Shown in pieces: positions 34,131 through 42,615 of a DNA stretch of 64,000 nucleotides. Made by a program: the position numbers and the translations under genes. Origin of the DNA: an uncultured Desulfobacter sp. Lineage in GTDB: Bacteria; Desulfobacterota; Desulfobacteria; Desulfobacterales; Desulfobacteraceae. Position 1 is the first letter of the stretch. Every line of letters begins with the position of its first letter. The DNA lies in assembly GCF_963677125.1 (NCBI RefSeq), contig NZ_OY781882.1:3480501-3544500 (forward strand). Direction: 5' to 3'. Below the pieces are notes generated by a model, which was given only the letters and a program-made list of their open reading frames with translations, ran no database searches and was not told the origin of the DNA.

Positions 34131-35720
34131 ATGATCATTACTGACATCCTCCGGCAGAACAACGACCTTTACCCGGAAAAAGCAGCATTAATTGAACGAA
34201 CTCCGGTCGCAGGCCGGCGCACACAGATCACCTGGTCCGAATTCTACCGGCAAAGTGTCCAGACAGCCAATGCACTGCAGGCAAAAGGCATTAAAAAGGG
34301 TGATACAGTGGTTCAGCTTATGACCAATAGTCTGACATGGCTGCCCATTTATTTCGGGGTATTATATACCGGAGCCTGGATCGCGCCCTTGAATTTCAGG
34401 TTTGAGTCAGACAAAATCCGTTTGTGCACCATGACGGCGGAGGCCAAAGTGTTTATTTTCGGTCCTGAATTTATAGACCGGATAGAAGAAATCAGAGCGG
34501 AATTATCCCAATTTGTAAAATTGTGGATATACACGGGACCGGAAAATGATTGCCCGGACTGGGCCTGCGCTTTTAACCAATTCATCTCTGAAGCAGACGG
34601 ACTCACACCGCCTGGTGTCGAACTAACGCCTGAAGATGATGCCGCTTTGTATTTCACCTCCGGCACCACCGGCACACCCAAGGCGGTGCTGCACACCCAC
34701 AAAGCATTAATGCATGCATGTGAGGTAGAACATGACCACCACGCCCAGACCCACGATGATGTATTCCTTTGCATTCCGCCCCTTTACCACACCGGAGCAA
34801 AAATGCACTGGATGGGGTCGTTCCTGGTGGGGGGAAAATGTGTCCTGCTCAACGGTGTCAAGTCAGAATGGATCATTGAAGCCGTCTCTGAAGAAAAATG
34901 CACCATTGTGTGGCTGCTGGTGCCTTGGGCCCATGACATCATTATTGCCATTGAAGACGGACGGATCAAGCCTGCCGACTACAACCTTTCCCAGTGGCGC
35001 CTCATGCACATCGGGGCACAGCCCGTCCCCCCAAGCCTGATCCGGAACTGGCGCAAGCACTTCCCGGGTCAGGATTACGACACCAATTACGGTTTAACCG
35101 AATCCTCAGGCCCCGGCTGTGTTCACCTAGGCGTTGAAAATGCAGAACGAATTGGCCCCATCGGCATTCCCGGATACGGGTGGCAAGCCCAAATTGTAGA
35201 CAAGCAGGGCAGTCAATTGCCCTTTGGTGAAACCGGAGAGCTCATTGTCAAAGGCCCCGGGATGATGAAAGAATATTACAAAAATCCCGAAGCCACAGCC
35301 AAAACCATAAAAAACGGATGGTTATTTACAGGGGACATGGCCAGGTACGACAAAGACGGGTTTATCTGGCTCGTGGACCGCAAAAAGGATGTAATCATCT
35401 ATGGCGGGGAAAACATTTTTCCTGTGGAGATCGAAAACTTTTTTCTCAAACATGAAAAAATAAGGGATATTGCGGTCATAGGCGTGCCGGACGAACGTTT
35501 AGGGGAAATCCCTGCCGGCATTATCAGCCCCAAGCCGAATACCATGATGTGTGAACAGGATATTCTTGATTTCCAGAGTAAACTGCCCAGGTACAAGCAA
35601 CTAAAAAAAATATTTTTCGGCGATGTACCCAGAAACCCCACCGGTAAAATAGAAAAACCGAAACTGCGAAGAATTTATGCCGAAGACAAGCGAAAATCCA
35701 TGGATGTGCTGCTCAAATAA
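34131..35720 (+). CDS. AMP-dependent acyl-CoA synthetase/ligase
   Basis: This 529-residue ANL-family enzyme activates a carboxylic acid with ATP and CoA. The P-loop-like motif A5 is YFTSGTTGTPKAVLHTHKAL, motif A7 NYGLTESSGPG, the hinge region WLFTGDMARYDKDGFIWLVDRKKDVIIYGGENI, and the C-terminal catalytic Lys lies in PRNPTGKIEKPKLR. Length and motifs suit medium/long-chain or aryl acid ligases. No clear ribosome site was seen before ATG 34131. It is monocistronic, so the substrate is unassigned. Confidence 0.92.
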   Translation: MIITDILRQNNDLYPEKAALIERTPVAGRRTQITWSEFYRQSVQTANALQAKGIKKGDTVVQLMTNSLTWLPIYFGVLYTGAWIAPLNFRFESDKIRLCTMTAEAKVFIFGPEFIDRIEEIRAELSQFVKLWIYTGPENDCPDWACAFNQFISEADGLTPPGVELTPEDDAALYFTSGTTGTPKAVLHTHKALMHACEVEHDHHAQTHDDVFLCIPPLYHTGAKMHWMGSFLVGGKCVLLNGVKSEWIIEAVSEEKCTIVWLLVPWAHDIIIAIEDGRIKPADYNLSQWRLMHIGAQPVPPSLIRNWRKHFPGQDYDTNYGLTESSGPGCVHLGVENAERIGPIGIPGYGWQAQIVDKQGSQLPFGETGELIVKGPGMMKEYYKNPEATAKTIKNGWLFTGDMARYDKDGFIWLVDRKKDVIIYGGENIFPVEIENFFLKHEKIRDIAVIGVPDERLGEIPAGIISPKPNTMMCEQDILDFQSKLPRYKQLKKIFFGDVPRNPTGKIEKPKLRRIYAEDKRKSMDVLLK

Positions 35721-35827
35721 CAGCCATGGGTTGATCCCTGGTCTGATCAAAGCCAGGCTCGCCCCACAATAAAACATGAAATAAATTCAACATATTATAG
35801 AAACTTTCATGTAGAATGGATAGTAAA

Positions 35828-36499
35828 ATGAAATATATAACCGGAAATGTTTCCCCATGGGCAATACTGTTTTTTATTTTCATGATAGTGACAATCGTGC
35901 CCTGCAACGCTGCCCAGCCCCTTGATGAAGAAACCGCCAAGATTGTTTCAGGTATTGAAGCAAAATACGCCAATAAAAGTTTCAGTGCCGATTTTGAACA
36001 GGCCTCTCGTCTGACTGCGCTTGATGTAACCGAAACTGCCAAGGGAAAAGCCTGGTTCAGCCATCCGGGTAAAATGAAATGGGCATATCAAGGCTCAGAC
36101 AACCATGAAATCATCACCAATGGCAAAAAACTATGGATCTACCGCCCCGAAGATAATCAGGTGATGATTGGCGATGCTGATCCATTCTTCCAATCCGGTT
36201 CCGGGGGTGCATTTCTGGCAGACATCCACAAAATCAGGGAAAAGTTTACCATTAAACCGGGAAAATCTGGAGAAAGCTTTTCACAACTTGAGCTGACCCC
36301 TAAAAAGAAAACGCCGGAGCTTGCCAAAATACGTATTACTGTGGATCTTCCAGGATATAAAATTCCCGTCGTGGAAACCGAAAATATTTACGGAGATATC
36401 ACAAAATTTATATTTACCAATATCCGATTCGGCACATTTGACGAACAGATATTTGAATTTACCGCCCCACCAGGGGCAGAACTTATAGAAATAGACTGA
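35828..36499 (+). CDS. lolA: Outer-membrane lipoprotein carrier LolA
   Basis: This 223-residue periplasmic protein has a signal peptide (hydrophobic residues ~10-28, ending CNA-A) and the LolA β-barrel pattern (KSFSADFEQASRL, GKAWFSHPGKMKWAYQ, NGKKLWIYRPEDNQVMIGD). It ferries lipoproteins from the LolCDE complex to the outer membrane. ATG 35828 is used; an upstream ATG at 35816 is possible. Its stop overlaps the nadA start (TGATGA), so the two are cotranslated. Confidence 0.88.
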   Translation: MKYITGNVSPWAILFFIFMIVTIVPCNAAQPLDEETAKIVSGIEAKYANKSFSADFEQASRLTALDVTETAKGKAWFSHPGKMKWAYQGSDNHEIITNGKKLWIYRPEDNQVMIGDADPFFQSGSGGAFLADIHKIREKFTIKPGKSGESFSQLELTPKKKTPELAKIRITVDLPGYKIPVVETENIYGDITKFIFTNIRFGTFDEQIFEFTAPPGAELIEID

Positions 36500-37413
36500 T
36501 GACGATTAAAAATTCTACACTGCACCAAAAGATCCGGGATTTGGCCAAAGCAAAAAAGGCCGTTATCCTGGCACACAATTACCAATCTCCCCAGATCCAG
36601 GACGTGGCTGATCTGTGTGGAGATTCACTTGAAATGAGCATAAAGGCAGCGGCTACCGATGCAGAAATTATTGTCTGCTGCGGGGTTCGCTTTATGGCTG
36701 AAACGGCAGCCATCCTGTGCCCGGATAAAATCGTACTTATGCCCAATCCTGATGCCGGGTGCCCCATGGCGGATATGGTTACCCCCGATGCCTTGGTCAA
36801 ACGCAAGAAAGAGCTTGGCGGCATCCCTGTTATTACCTACGTTAACTCATCGGCGGCAGTCAAGGCGGTCTCCGATATCTGCTGCACCTCAGCCAATGTA
36901 GTCAAGGTGGTCAATTCATTAAAGGCTGATGAAGTACTCATGACGCCGGACCGCAACCTGGCCCGGTATGCAGCGGCCCATACCGATAAAAAGGTACACC
37001 TATGGGAAGGGTATTGTCCTTTTCACAACGATTTAACTGTCGAAGCGGTCAAAGCAGCAAAAGCCGCCCATCCCAATGCCCTGTTTGTCGCCCACCCAGA
37101 GTGCACCCGGGACGTTCTTGAACTTGCCGACAGCATCCAGTCCACATCGGGCATGATTCGGTTTGTCGGTGAAAGCTCGGCCGACCAATTCATCATCGGC
37201 ACAGAAACAGGATTATTGCACCCCCTTTCAAAGGCATATCCGGAAAAAACCTTTTTTCCGGCATCAGATCAACTGTTATGCGCAGACATGAAAAAAACGC
37301 AATTGCAGGACATCTTGGACTGCCTTGAAAACATGTCAGGAAGGGTGGTGGTTGAAGAAGATATCCGAATCAAAGCCATGGATGCTGTTAAAGCAATGAT
37401 AAATACCAAATAG
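36499..37413 (+). CDS. nadA: Quinolinate synthase
   Basis: This 304-residue NadA condenses iminoaspartate with dihydroxyacetone phosphate to make quinolinate in NAD synthesis, using a [4Fe-4S] cluster. Family motifs are AVILAHNYQSPQIQDVADLCGDSL, VCCGVRFMAETAAIL, MADMVTPDAL, VITYVNSSAAVKA, HPEC and GESSADQFIIGTETGLLH. The cluster-ligand cysteines are in GVRF/CTSAN, HPEC and CADM contexts. It follows lolA with an overlap; no nadB or nadC is in the window. Confidence 0.96.
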   Translation: MTIKNSTLHQKIRDLAKAKKAVILAHNYQSPQIQDVADLCGDSLEMSIKAAATDAEIIVCCGVRFMAETAAILCPDKIVLMPNPDAGCPMADMVTPDALVKRKKELGGIPVITYVNSSAAVKAVSDICCTSANVVKVVNSLKADEVLMTPDRNLARYAAAHTDKKVHLWEGYCPFHNDLTVEAVKAAKAAHPNALFVAHPECTRDVLELADSIQSTSGMIRFVGESSADQFIIGTETGLLHPLSKAYPEKTFFPASDQLLCADMKKTQLQDILDCLENMSGRVVVEEDIRIKAMDAVKAMINTK

Positions 37414-37437
37414 ACATGCAGCCCAAAAAACAAATTA

Positions 37438-37488
37438 GTTACGACCCAGGAGACATATCTCATTTCAATTTGCATCTTGGGTCGTAAC
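37438..37488. terminator. Inverted repeat after nadA
   Basis: Perfect 11-bp arms GTTACGACCCA (37438-37448) and TGGGTCGTAAC (37478-37488) enclose a 29-base loop. There is no T tract. It is probably a transcription end or repeat element. Confidence 0.45.
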
Positions 37489-37519
37489 ATTTAAACTTGC
37501 AGGATATATTCATCTAATT

Positions 37520-37588
37520 CTAAATTTTTTTAACCTTTCCCACAGGGGCAAGGTATATTGAAAATTTATCTTCACCATCAAGCAACCG
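37520..37588 (-). pseudogene. Remnant of a nitroreductase (SagB-like) C-terminus
   Basis: The minus strand encodes RLLDGEDKFSIYLAPVGKVKKI and a stop immediately after the rtcR stop codon. The tail IYLAPVGKVKK is the same as the end of the SagB-type protein at 48908, and DNA similarity extends over about 50 bases. Only the last ~22 codons remain. Confidence 0.5.
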
Positions 37589-37589
37589 C

Positions 37590-39185
37590 TTAAACATGTA
37601 TATCCTTCCATTTGATTTGATACTTTGAAAGATATTTTCTTAAACGATCAGAATCATTTGAACACACCTTTCTTTTTCTTGAGGCTGCAAAAAGCGCCCT
37701 GCCCGCCTGGGCAATATTTTTGGAAGTTCGGCAGGTCCGAATAACATCGGCAAGTTGTACTTTTTCGAATCGATCAAGGGCAGCCGTTCGTTCTTCGCCG
37801 ATCAGATCCACCAATATCCCGTCATCGATTCGTTTCTGAGCAGGTCTCCACCTAACGGATAGTCTATGGATTTCATCTTTGACGACCTGGTCTGTGATCC
37901 TGCCGCCTGGTGCAAGGGTTGCCATTCTGGTAACGGCACCGTTAAGATCCCGAAAATTTGCAGGCCAAAGCGCTTCAGGAGAGGTTGCGAATTTTAAAAA
38001 TCGATTACGGGCCTCTTTATTGAATGTGATGTGCCGTTTGGTTCTTTCAGCAAAACGGTCAAGTTCGTAGTTCAAATTCGGCTCAATATCTTCATGCCGC
38101 TTATTCAGTCCCGGCATGTCAAAAGTCCATAAATTTATTCTGGCAAGAAGATCCTCCCGGAATCTTTTTTCCATGACATCGTAAAACAGGTCCCGGTTGG
38201 TACCACAAATCAATTGGAAATCGCTATGAGTCTCGGTATCGGAACCCACAGGAAGAAACTGCTTTTCCTCAACTGCCCTAAGCAGCATAGACTGCTCGTC
38301 CAGGCCAAGTTCGCCCACTTCGTCTAAAAACAGCATGCCGTTATCTGCTGTTTTCAAAAGGCCGTTCCTGTCGCTGGTCGCCCCCGTAAATGAACCTTTT
38401 TTATGCCCGAAAAGAGCAGACATTGCCCCATCACCTCTCAATGTCGCACAATTGACTTCCACAAAACCACCCTTTAGCTGGCGTCTGGCTTTTTTCAGTT
38501 CATACACCCTTCTGGCTAAACGGGATTTGCCGGCGCCGGTGGGACCTGTTATCAAAACAGGGTCAACCGAGTTGATGGCAACACGCTCAATTTGTTCAAT
38601 CAAATTATTAAACGATGGGTTCCGTGTCTCTATGCCGGATTTTAAAAAGGAGATATCATCTTTCATCTCCTGCTCGAATCGCATGGCAATCTGATCATAC
38701 CGGGAAAGATCCAAATCAATGATTCTATATTCCCCGCTTAGATCATGTTTCCTTTTTCTGGTGGGAGGACTTGTCTGCAATAACCGGCCCGGCAGATAGT
38801 TTGATTCGATGAGCAGGAAAAGACATATCTGGGCAACATGGGTGCCTGTGGTGATATGGATCAGATAATCTTCATTTTCAGTATCAAAGTGATACCCTTT
38901 GGCAAAGTCGTGCAAGACGCCATAGACCTCTTGAAAATCCCACGGATCAGAGAAATCGGTTTCAACAGGAACCACTTGCGTTTCCGGAGAGACATCCCGG
39001 ATATCGTCTCTTATCCGCTTCATCAGCCGGGTATAGCTTTTCTCATAAAGGAGTTCAAAGCGGTCGACCAAAAGCTCGCTATGCTGACATATCGCCACAG
39101 TTGGCCGCCAGTGTTCCCAGCGTGATGCATTTTCCCCTCTATCAAGTACGGGGCCTAAAATCCCGATTACAACCGTTTTTTTCAT
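37590..39185 (-). CDS. rtcR: RtcR, σ54-dependent activator of RNA repair genes
   Basis: This 531-residue protein has an N-terminal CARF-like ligand domain (residues ~1-180; VVIGILGPVLDRGENASRWEHWRPTV, ITTGTHVAQICLFLL). An AAA+ domain follows with Walker A GPTGAGKS, the σ54-contacting loop KKGSFTGATSDRNG (GSFTGA in place of GAFTGA) and Walker B GMLFLDEVGELG. The C-terminal region holds the helix-turn-helix (ADVIRTCRTSKNIAQAGRAL). In Salmonella the CARF domain binds tRNA fragments with cyclic phosphate ends and the protein then activates rtcBA. It is divergent from a σ54 promoter that leads to rtcA and rtcB here. Confidence 0.95.
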   Translation of the reverse strand: MKKTVVIGILGPVLDRGENASRWEHWRPTVAICQHSELLVDRFELLYEKSYTRLMKRIRDDIRDVSPETQVVPVETDFSDPWDFQEVYGVLHDFAKGYHFDTENEDYLIHITTGTHVAQICLFLLIESNYLPGRLLQTSPPTRKRKHDLSGEYRIIDLDLSRYDQIAMRFEQEMKDDISFLKSGIETRNPSFNNLIEQIERVAINSVDPVLITGPTGAGKSRLARRVYELKKARRQLKGGFVEVNCATLRGDGAMSALFGHKKGSFTGATSDRNGLLKTADNGMLFLDEVGELGLDEQSMLLRAVEEKQFLPVGSDTETHSDFQLICGTNRDLFYDVMEKRFREDLLARINLWTFDMPGLNKRHEDIEPNLNYELDRFAERTKRHITFNKEARNRFLKFATSPEALWPANFRDLNGAVTRMATLAPGGRITDQVVKDEIHRLSVRWRPAQKRIDDGILVDLIGEERTAALDRFEKVQLADVIRTCRTSKNIAQAGRALFAASRKRKVCSNDSDRLRKYLSKYQIKWKDIHV

Positions 39186-39197
39186 ATTAATATTTCT

Positions 39198-39213
39198 ATT
39201 TTATATATAAAAT
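39198..39213. promoter_or_regulatory. Perfect AT palindrome near the rtcR start
   Basis: ATTTTATA/TATAAAAT is an uninterrupted 16-bp palindrome 12 bp upstream of rtcR and about 120 bp upstream of the -24 element. It is a possible activator (UAS) or autoregulation site. The rest of 39186-39328 is very AT-rich without genes. Confidence 0.35.
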
Positions 39214-39328
39214 TTTCTATATTTTACAGAACAAAAATATCACATGTCAAGCTTCCAATCTCCCAAAATTCGCCATAATCATTATTTTTTCAGGTAGTTA
39301 TAATTTTTATAAATATTTCTTCAGTAAC

Positions 39329-39345
39329 CGGCACACCCGTTGCTT
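39329..39345 (+). promoter_or_regulatory. σ54 (-24/-12) promoter of the rtc transcript
   Basis: CGGCACACCCGTTGCTT matches the σ54 consensus YTGGCACGNNNNTTGCW with GG at 39330-39331, GC at 39342-39343 and exactly ten bases between. Transcription should start near 39354-39356, right at the base of the structured RNA. It fits RtcR being a σ54 activator. Confidence 0.88.
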
Positions 39346-39354
39346 ATAGCAAGA

Positions 39355-39520
39355 GCAGATGCCACCGGGCCAGCGGCACACAGTATTCAAATAAAATTGT
39401 AAATACTGAGTGTTCCGGACATGGGTTCTGCGGATGGAACGGCATCTGAATGGATAGCTCAATCGGGTAGAGCATCGTGCAGATAACACGAGTGTTGCAG
39501 GTTCGATTCCTGCTCCAGTA
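39355..39520 (+). ncRNA. Structured leader RNA with tRNA-like module in the rtc operon
   Basis: A branched 5' part is closed by CAGATGCC (39356-39363) with GGCATCTG (39441-39448). Inside are stems CAGTATT/AATACTG (39381, 39402) and GTTCC/GGAAC (39412, 39436). Directly after comes a tRNA-like fold: D arm GCTC/GAGC with GGG in the loop (39457-39473), anticodon arm TCGTG-CAGATAA-CACGA (39475-39491), 5-base variable region, T arm GCAGG-TTCGATT-CCTGC (39497-39513). The acceptor stem pairs only 5 of 7, position 33 is A rather than U, and no CCA is encoded. It is not an ordinary tRNA. It recalls bacterial Y RNAs with tRNA-like ends that neighbour rtc genes in other bacteria. Confidence 0.7.
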
Positions 39521-39837
39521 ATTGGTTTTTTAAAAAGGTTTAAGGAGGGCATGAAGTGATCCGGCAGGTTTTCTTGGGCAGATTGAGAAAACAACACCCA
39601 CGGACCCGCCATGAAGCATATGGATACCGTAGATGAACTGTTTACAACGAATGAAGTACAAATGTTGAACTTCAGGTCTGGTTTGACAGAGTATCCTCCA
39701 AACGAAGCAAGCGTGATTCATAGACTTAAATACTGCTCCGCAGATCCAGGTGTCGCCGGGCAACGGATTGCTCTTCTTAAACCATTACATTGGCCGGACT
39801 GAGAACGGCTTTAAGGCACTGTGCAAAAAGGAAAAAA
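39521..39837 (+). other. rtc leader between the tRNA-like RNA and slipin remnant
   Basis: AAGGAGG at 39542-39548 is placed seven bases before GTG 39556, opening a 26-codon frame to 39636 (VIRQVFLGRLRKQHP...); the same Shine-Dalgarno sequence is too close to ATG 39551, which is followed at once by AAG TGA. A second frame (39611-39802, 63 codons) lacks a ribosome site. Neither product is recognised. These may be leader peptides or decayed coding sequence. Confidence 0.35.
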
Positions 39838-40069
39838 ATGATTAGAACAAAAAAAATCCGTTCTTACGAAAAAGGGTTATACTTCAAAGATAGAGAATTT
39901 AAAGGCAGCCATGAGAAGCCAGGCAAACACGGCCAAGCTTCTGGACAACAACCCGACACTGATGAGGCTGCGTGAACTTGATATTCTTGAAAAGGTTGTA
40001 TCAAATTCAAAAATGAGTGTCGTGCTTGGAGAAAAAGGGCTTGCGGATCGTGTTGTAAACCTGCTGTGA
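39838..40069 (+). pseudogene. Slipin (SPFH/stomatin family) gene, internally deleted and frameshifted
   Basis: From ATG 39838 (AAGGA upstream) the frame reads MIRTKKIRSYEKGLYFKDRE, typical of the slipin N-terminus. After codon ~24 the match moves to the next frame, where 39911-40069 reads LLDNNPTLMRLRELDILEKV and ends VVLGEKGLADRVVNLL, the slipin C-terminus. About 190 central residues (the membrane hairpin rest and SPFH domain) are missing. Slipin genes accompany rtcA/rtcB in some bacteria, so this is a relic of a fuller operon. The transcript still runs through it into rtcA. Confidence 0.8.
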
Positions 40070-40101
40070 TCTTAGCGCAGTTAAAGCAAAAGGATAATAC
40101 C

Positions 40102-41112
40102 ATGTTAAAGATTGATGGAATGCTTGGAGAAGGTGGCGGACAAATTTTGAGGACCTCCCTTGCCCTGTCCCTGGTTACAGGCAAACCTTTCACAATAAAC
40201 AAGATCCGGGCGGGGAGAAAAAAGCCGGGACTGATGCGGCAACACCTAACCTGCGTCAACGCCGCAGTCAAGGTAGGCAATGCAAAGGCAGAAGGTGCGA
40301 GCATCGGTTCACAGTCCCTTAAATTTGAGCCAAGCAACATAACTGCCGGCAATTATAATTTTGCAATCGGAACAGCAGGAAGCTGTACATTGGTCCTTCA
40401 GGCAATATTGCCGGCATTGCTGGTGGCAGATGCTCCGTCCGAGGTCATACTGGAAGGCGGCACCCACAATCCGTTTGCCCCGCCTTTTGATTTTCTCGAT
40501 CAGACATTTCTTGGGCTCATCAACAAGATGGGTCCAACCGTGTCAGCATCGTTGATTCGCCCCGGTTTCTATCCGGCCGGTGGAGGAAAAGTTAAAATAG
40601 AGATCACCCCTGCCTCTCTTGGAAAAATAGATCTCACACAGCGGGGCGAAATATTAAATAAAACGGCAAAGGCGTTTGTGGCAAACCTGACTGAAAACAT
40701 TGCAGCAAGAGAAATTAAAATAGTCAAAAAGCTATTGGGCTGGGAAAACTGTGAAATTGTTAACCGCTCTGATTCCCATGGACCGGGGAACGTGTTGACG
40801 CTCTTCGTGGAAAGCGAAAACCTCACAGAGGTGTTCACCGGGTTCGGAGTCAAAGGAGTTACCGCCGAAAAGGTCGCCAAAAGATGTGTGGGTCAGGTGA
40901 AAAGCTATCTGGCTTCTGATGCCCCCGTGGGGAAATATCTTGCGGATCAATTGTTAATCCCTTTGGCCATGGCCGGTGGCGGATCGTTTGTCACACAACC
41001 GCCCAGCCGTCACACAATGACAAATATTGAAGTAGTGAAACAATTTTTAGAGCTGAATATCAACTGCACAGAAATTGACAACCGCTGTTGGCAGATATCA
41101 GTTAAAAAATAA
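40102..41112 (+). CDS. rtcA: RNA 3'-terminal phosphate cyclase
   Basis: This 336-residue RtcA converts RNA 3'-phosphate to 2',3'-cyclic phosphate using ATP through an enzyme-AMP (His) intermediate. Motifs are IDGMLGEGGGQILRTSLALS, RAGRKKPGLMRQHL, the GTAGSCTLVLQAILPALL segment, RPGFYPAGGGKV, and the C-terminal nucleotidyl-His region SRHTMTNIEVVKQF. ATG 40102 is used because AAAGGATAAT precedes it; an upstream extension overlaps the slipin remnant. It makes the ends that RtcR senses and that RtcB can join. rtcB follows after 13 bp. Confidence 0.95.
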   Translation: MLKIDGMLGEGGGQILRTSLALSLVTGKPFTINKIRAGRKKPGLMRQHLTCVNAAVKVGNAKAEGASIGSQSLKFEPSNITAGNYNFAIGTAGSCTLVLQAILPALLVADAPSEVILEGGTHNPFAPPFDFLDQTFLGLINKMGPTVSASLIRPGFYPAGGGKVKIEITPASLGKIDLTQRGEILNKTAKAFVANLTENIAAREIKIVKKLLGWENCEIVNRSDSHGPGNVLTLFVESENLTEVFTGFGVKGVTAEKVAKRCVGQVKSYLASDAPVGKYLADQLLIPLAMAGGGSFVTQPPSRHTMTNIEVVKQFLELNINCTEIDNRCWQISVKK

Positions 41113-41125
41113 AGAGGAATAAAAA

Positions 41126-42328
41126 ATGGAATGGGTAAAAAAAGAAGATAAATATAAAGTCCCTATAAAATCCTGGTGTTCAAACCTCGAAGGACTTGCA
41201 ATGAGGCAAGCCGAAGACCTGGCCATGCACCCTGCTGTTTTCCACCACGTAGCCCTGATGCCGGACTGCCATCCGGGTTATGGTATGCCCATCGGCGGCG
41301 TCATTGCGGCTGACAATGCTGTCATCCCTAATGCCGTGGGTGTGGATATCGGTTGTGGTATGGGATCGGTAAGAACTAACCTCCCCGTATCCGAAACCAG
41401 CAGGGAAAGCTTAAGAGAGGTGGTTACATCGGTTAAAAAATATGTTCCCTGCGGGGAAGGCAACGCCCATAAAGTGCCCCAGACATGGGAAAACCTTGAT
41501 GACATAGAAGCTTATGAAAAAAGAGGATGGTACTCGTCCCATGTTAAAAAACTTGCCTATAAAAATTTAGGTAGCCTTGGCGGCGGTAATCATTTTATTG
41601 AGATCCAGGCTGGCGATGATGACCGGATCTGGCTGATGATTCACTCCGGTTCACGGCATCTGGGCAATGTGATAGCACGCTTTTATAATGACATTGCTGT
41701 TAAACTGAATCAAAAGTGGCACGCAGAAACACCAGGAAAAGACCTGGCATTCCTGCCGGCAGAAACAACGGAAGGACAAAATTATATCAATGATATGAAT
41801 TTTGCACTCTCCTATGCCCGGGAAAACCGCAGAAAAATCATGACTCGGTTTAAGGATGCCTTTACAGAAGTCTTTCCTGGGACTGAATTTGGAGATGAAG
41901 TTAATATTCACCATAACTACGCAGCCTTAGAAAATCATTTCAATAAGAATGTATGGGTCCATAGAAAAGGGGCAACCTCAGCCAAGCAAGGAGAGACCGG
42001 AATTATTCCCGGTTCAATGGGAGCCCCTTCTTTTATTGTCCAAGGATTGGGGAATCCTGAGTCGTTCATGTCCTGTTCCCATGGTGCAGGAAGGGTTCTA
42101 GGACGGCTGCAGGCAACCAGAGAACTCACCCCAGAAAACTGTGACCAGGTCATGCAAGGCATCGTTTACGATCGCTGGAATAAGGTCACACGAGGAAAAG
42201 CCAAGGGCATGTACGATCTTGGAGAAGCACCACAGGCATATAAAAATATTGAAACAGTCATTGAAGCGCAGCTTGATTTGATCAAGCCCCTGCATAAGCT
42301 TCGCCCTCTCGGGGTTGTGAAAGGGTAA
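41126..42328 (+). CDS. rtcB: RNA-splicing ligase RtcB
   Basis: This 400-residue Mn/GTP-dependent ligase joins 2',3'-cyclic phosphate or 3'-phosphate RNA ends to 5'-OH ends. Conserved elements: ALMPDCHPGYGMPIGGVIA, VGVDIGCGMGSVRT (metal-binding Asp/Cys), LGSLGGGNHFIE, HSGSRHLGNVIA, VNIHHNYAALE, RKGATSAKQGETGIIPGSMG, and SCSHGAGR with the His that becomes guanylated. It is close in length to E. coli RtcB. It is the last gene of the rtc operon and is followed by a strong hairpin. Confidence 0.96.
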   Translation: MEWVKKEDKYKVPIKSWCSNLEGLAMRQAEDLAMHPAVFHHVALMPDCHPGYGMPIGGVIAADNAVIPNAVGVDIGCGMGSVRTNLPVSETSRESLREVVTSVKKYVPCGEGNAHKVPQTWENLDDIEAYEKRGWYSSHVKKLAYKNLGSLGGGNHFIEIQAGDDDRIWLMIHSGSRHLGNVIARFYNDIAVKLNQKWHAETPGKDLAFLPAETTEGQNYINDMNFALSYARENRRKIMTRFKDAFTEVFPGTEFGDEVNIHHNYAALENHFNKNVWVHRKGATSAKQGETGIIPGSMGAPSFIVQGLGNPESFMSCSHGAGRVLGRLQATRELTPENCDQVMQGIVYDRWNKVTRGKAKGMYDLGEAPQAYKNIETVIEAQLDLIKPLHKLRPLGVVKG

Positions 42329-42332
42329 ATAA

Positions 42333-42365
42333 TCCCGGGGAATCATCTCTCACGATTCCCCGGGA
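42333..42365 (+). terminator. Hairpin ending the rtc operon
   Basis: Perfect 12-bp arms TCCCGGGGAATC and GATTCCCCGGGA with a 9-base loop begin 4 bp after the rtcB stop. No T tract follows, so it may stabilise the 3' end as much as terminate. The gap to 42615 holds nothing further. Confidence 0.6.
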
Positions 42366-42615
42366 CACCATCAAACCTTCGTCAAACTAAATTTTTCGTT
42401 TTCATAAATCTGATTGTGACATGTGTCAATGCTATTCTTTGAGGCAATAATCCTAACGCCGGTTTTATTTTTAAAAATCGTATTCAAGTTACACTCTTTT
42501 TATTAAACTGGATGATTTAAAACAAGGAACTACTTTAAGCTTGATCATTTACAAAAATCATTCAAATTGATAGGCTTATTCAGTTCTATTTAATGACCCC
42601 AAAAGAGAGGGAAAA

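Noticed and set aside
39307..39612. 101-codon minus frame across the rtc leader
   Set aside because: It is antisense to the tRNA-like module and gives the peptide typical of tRNA genes read backwards (GAGIEPATLVLSARCSTRLSYP-like); no ribosome site.
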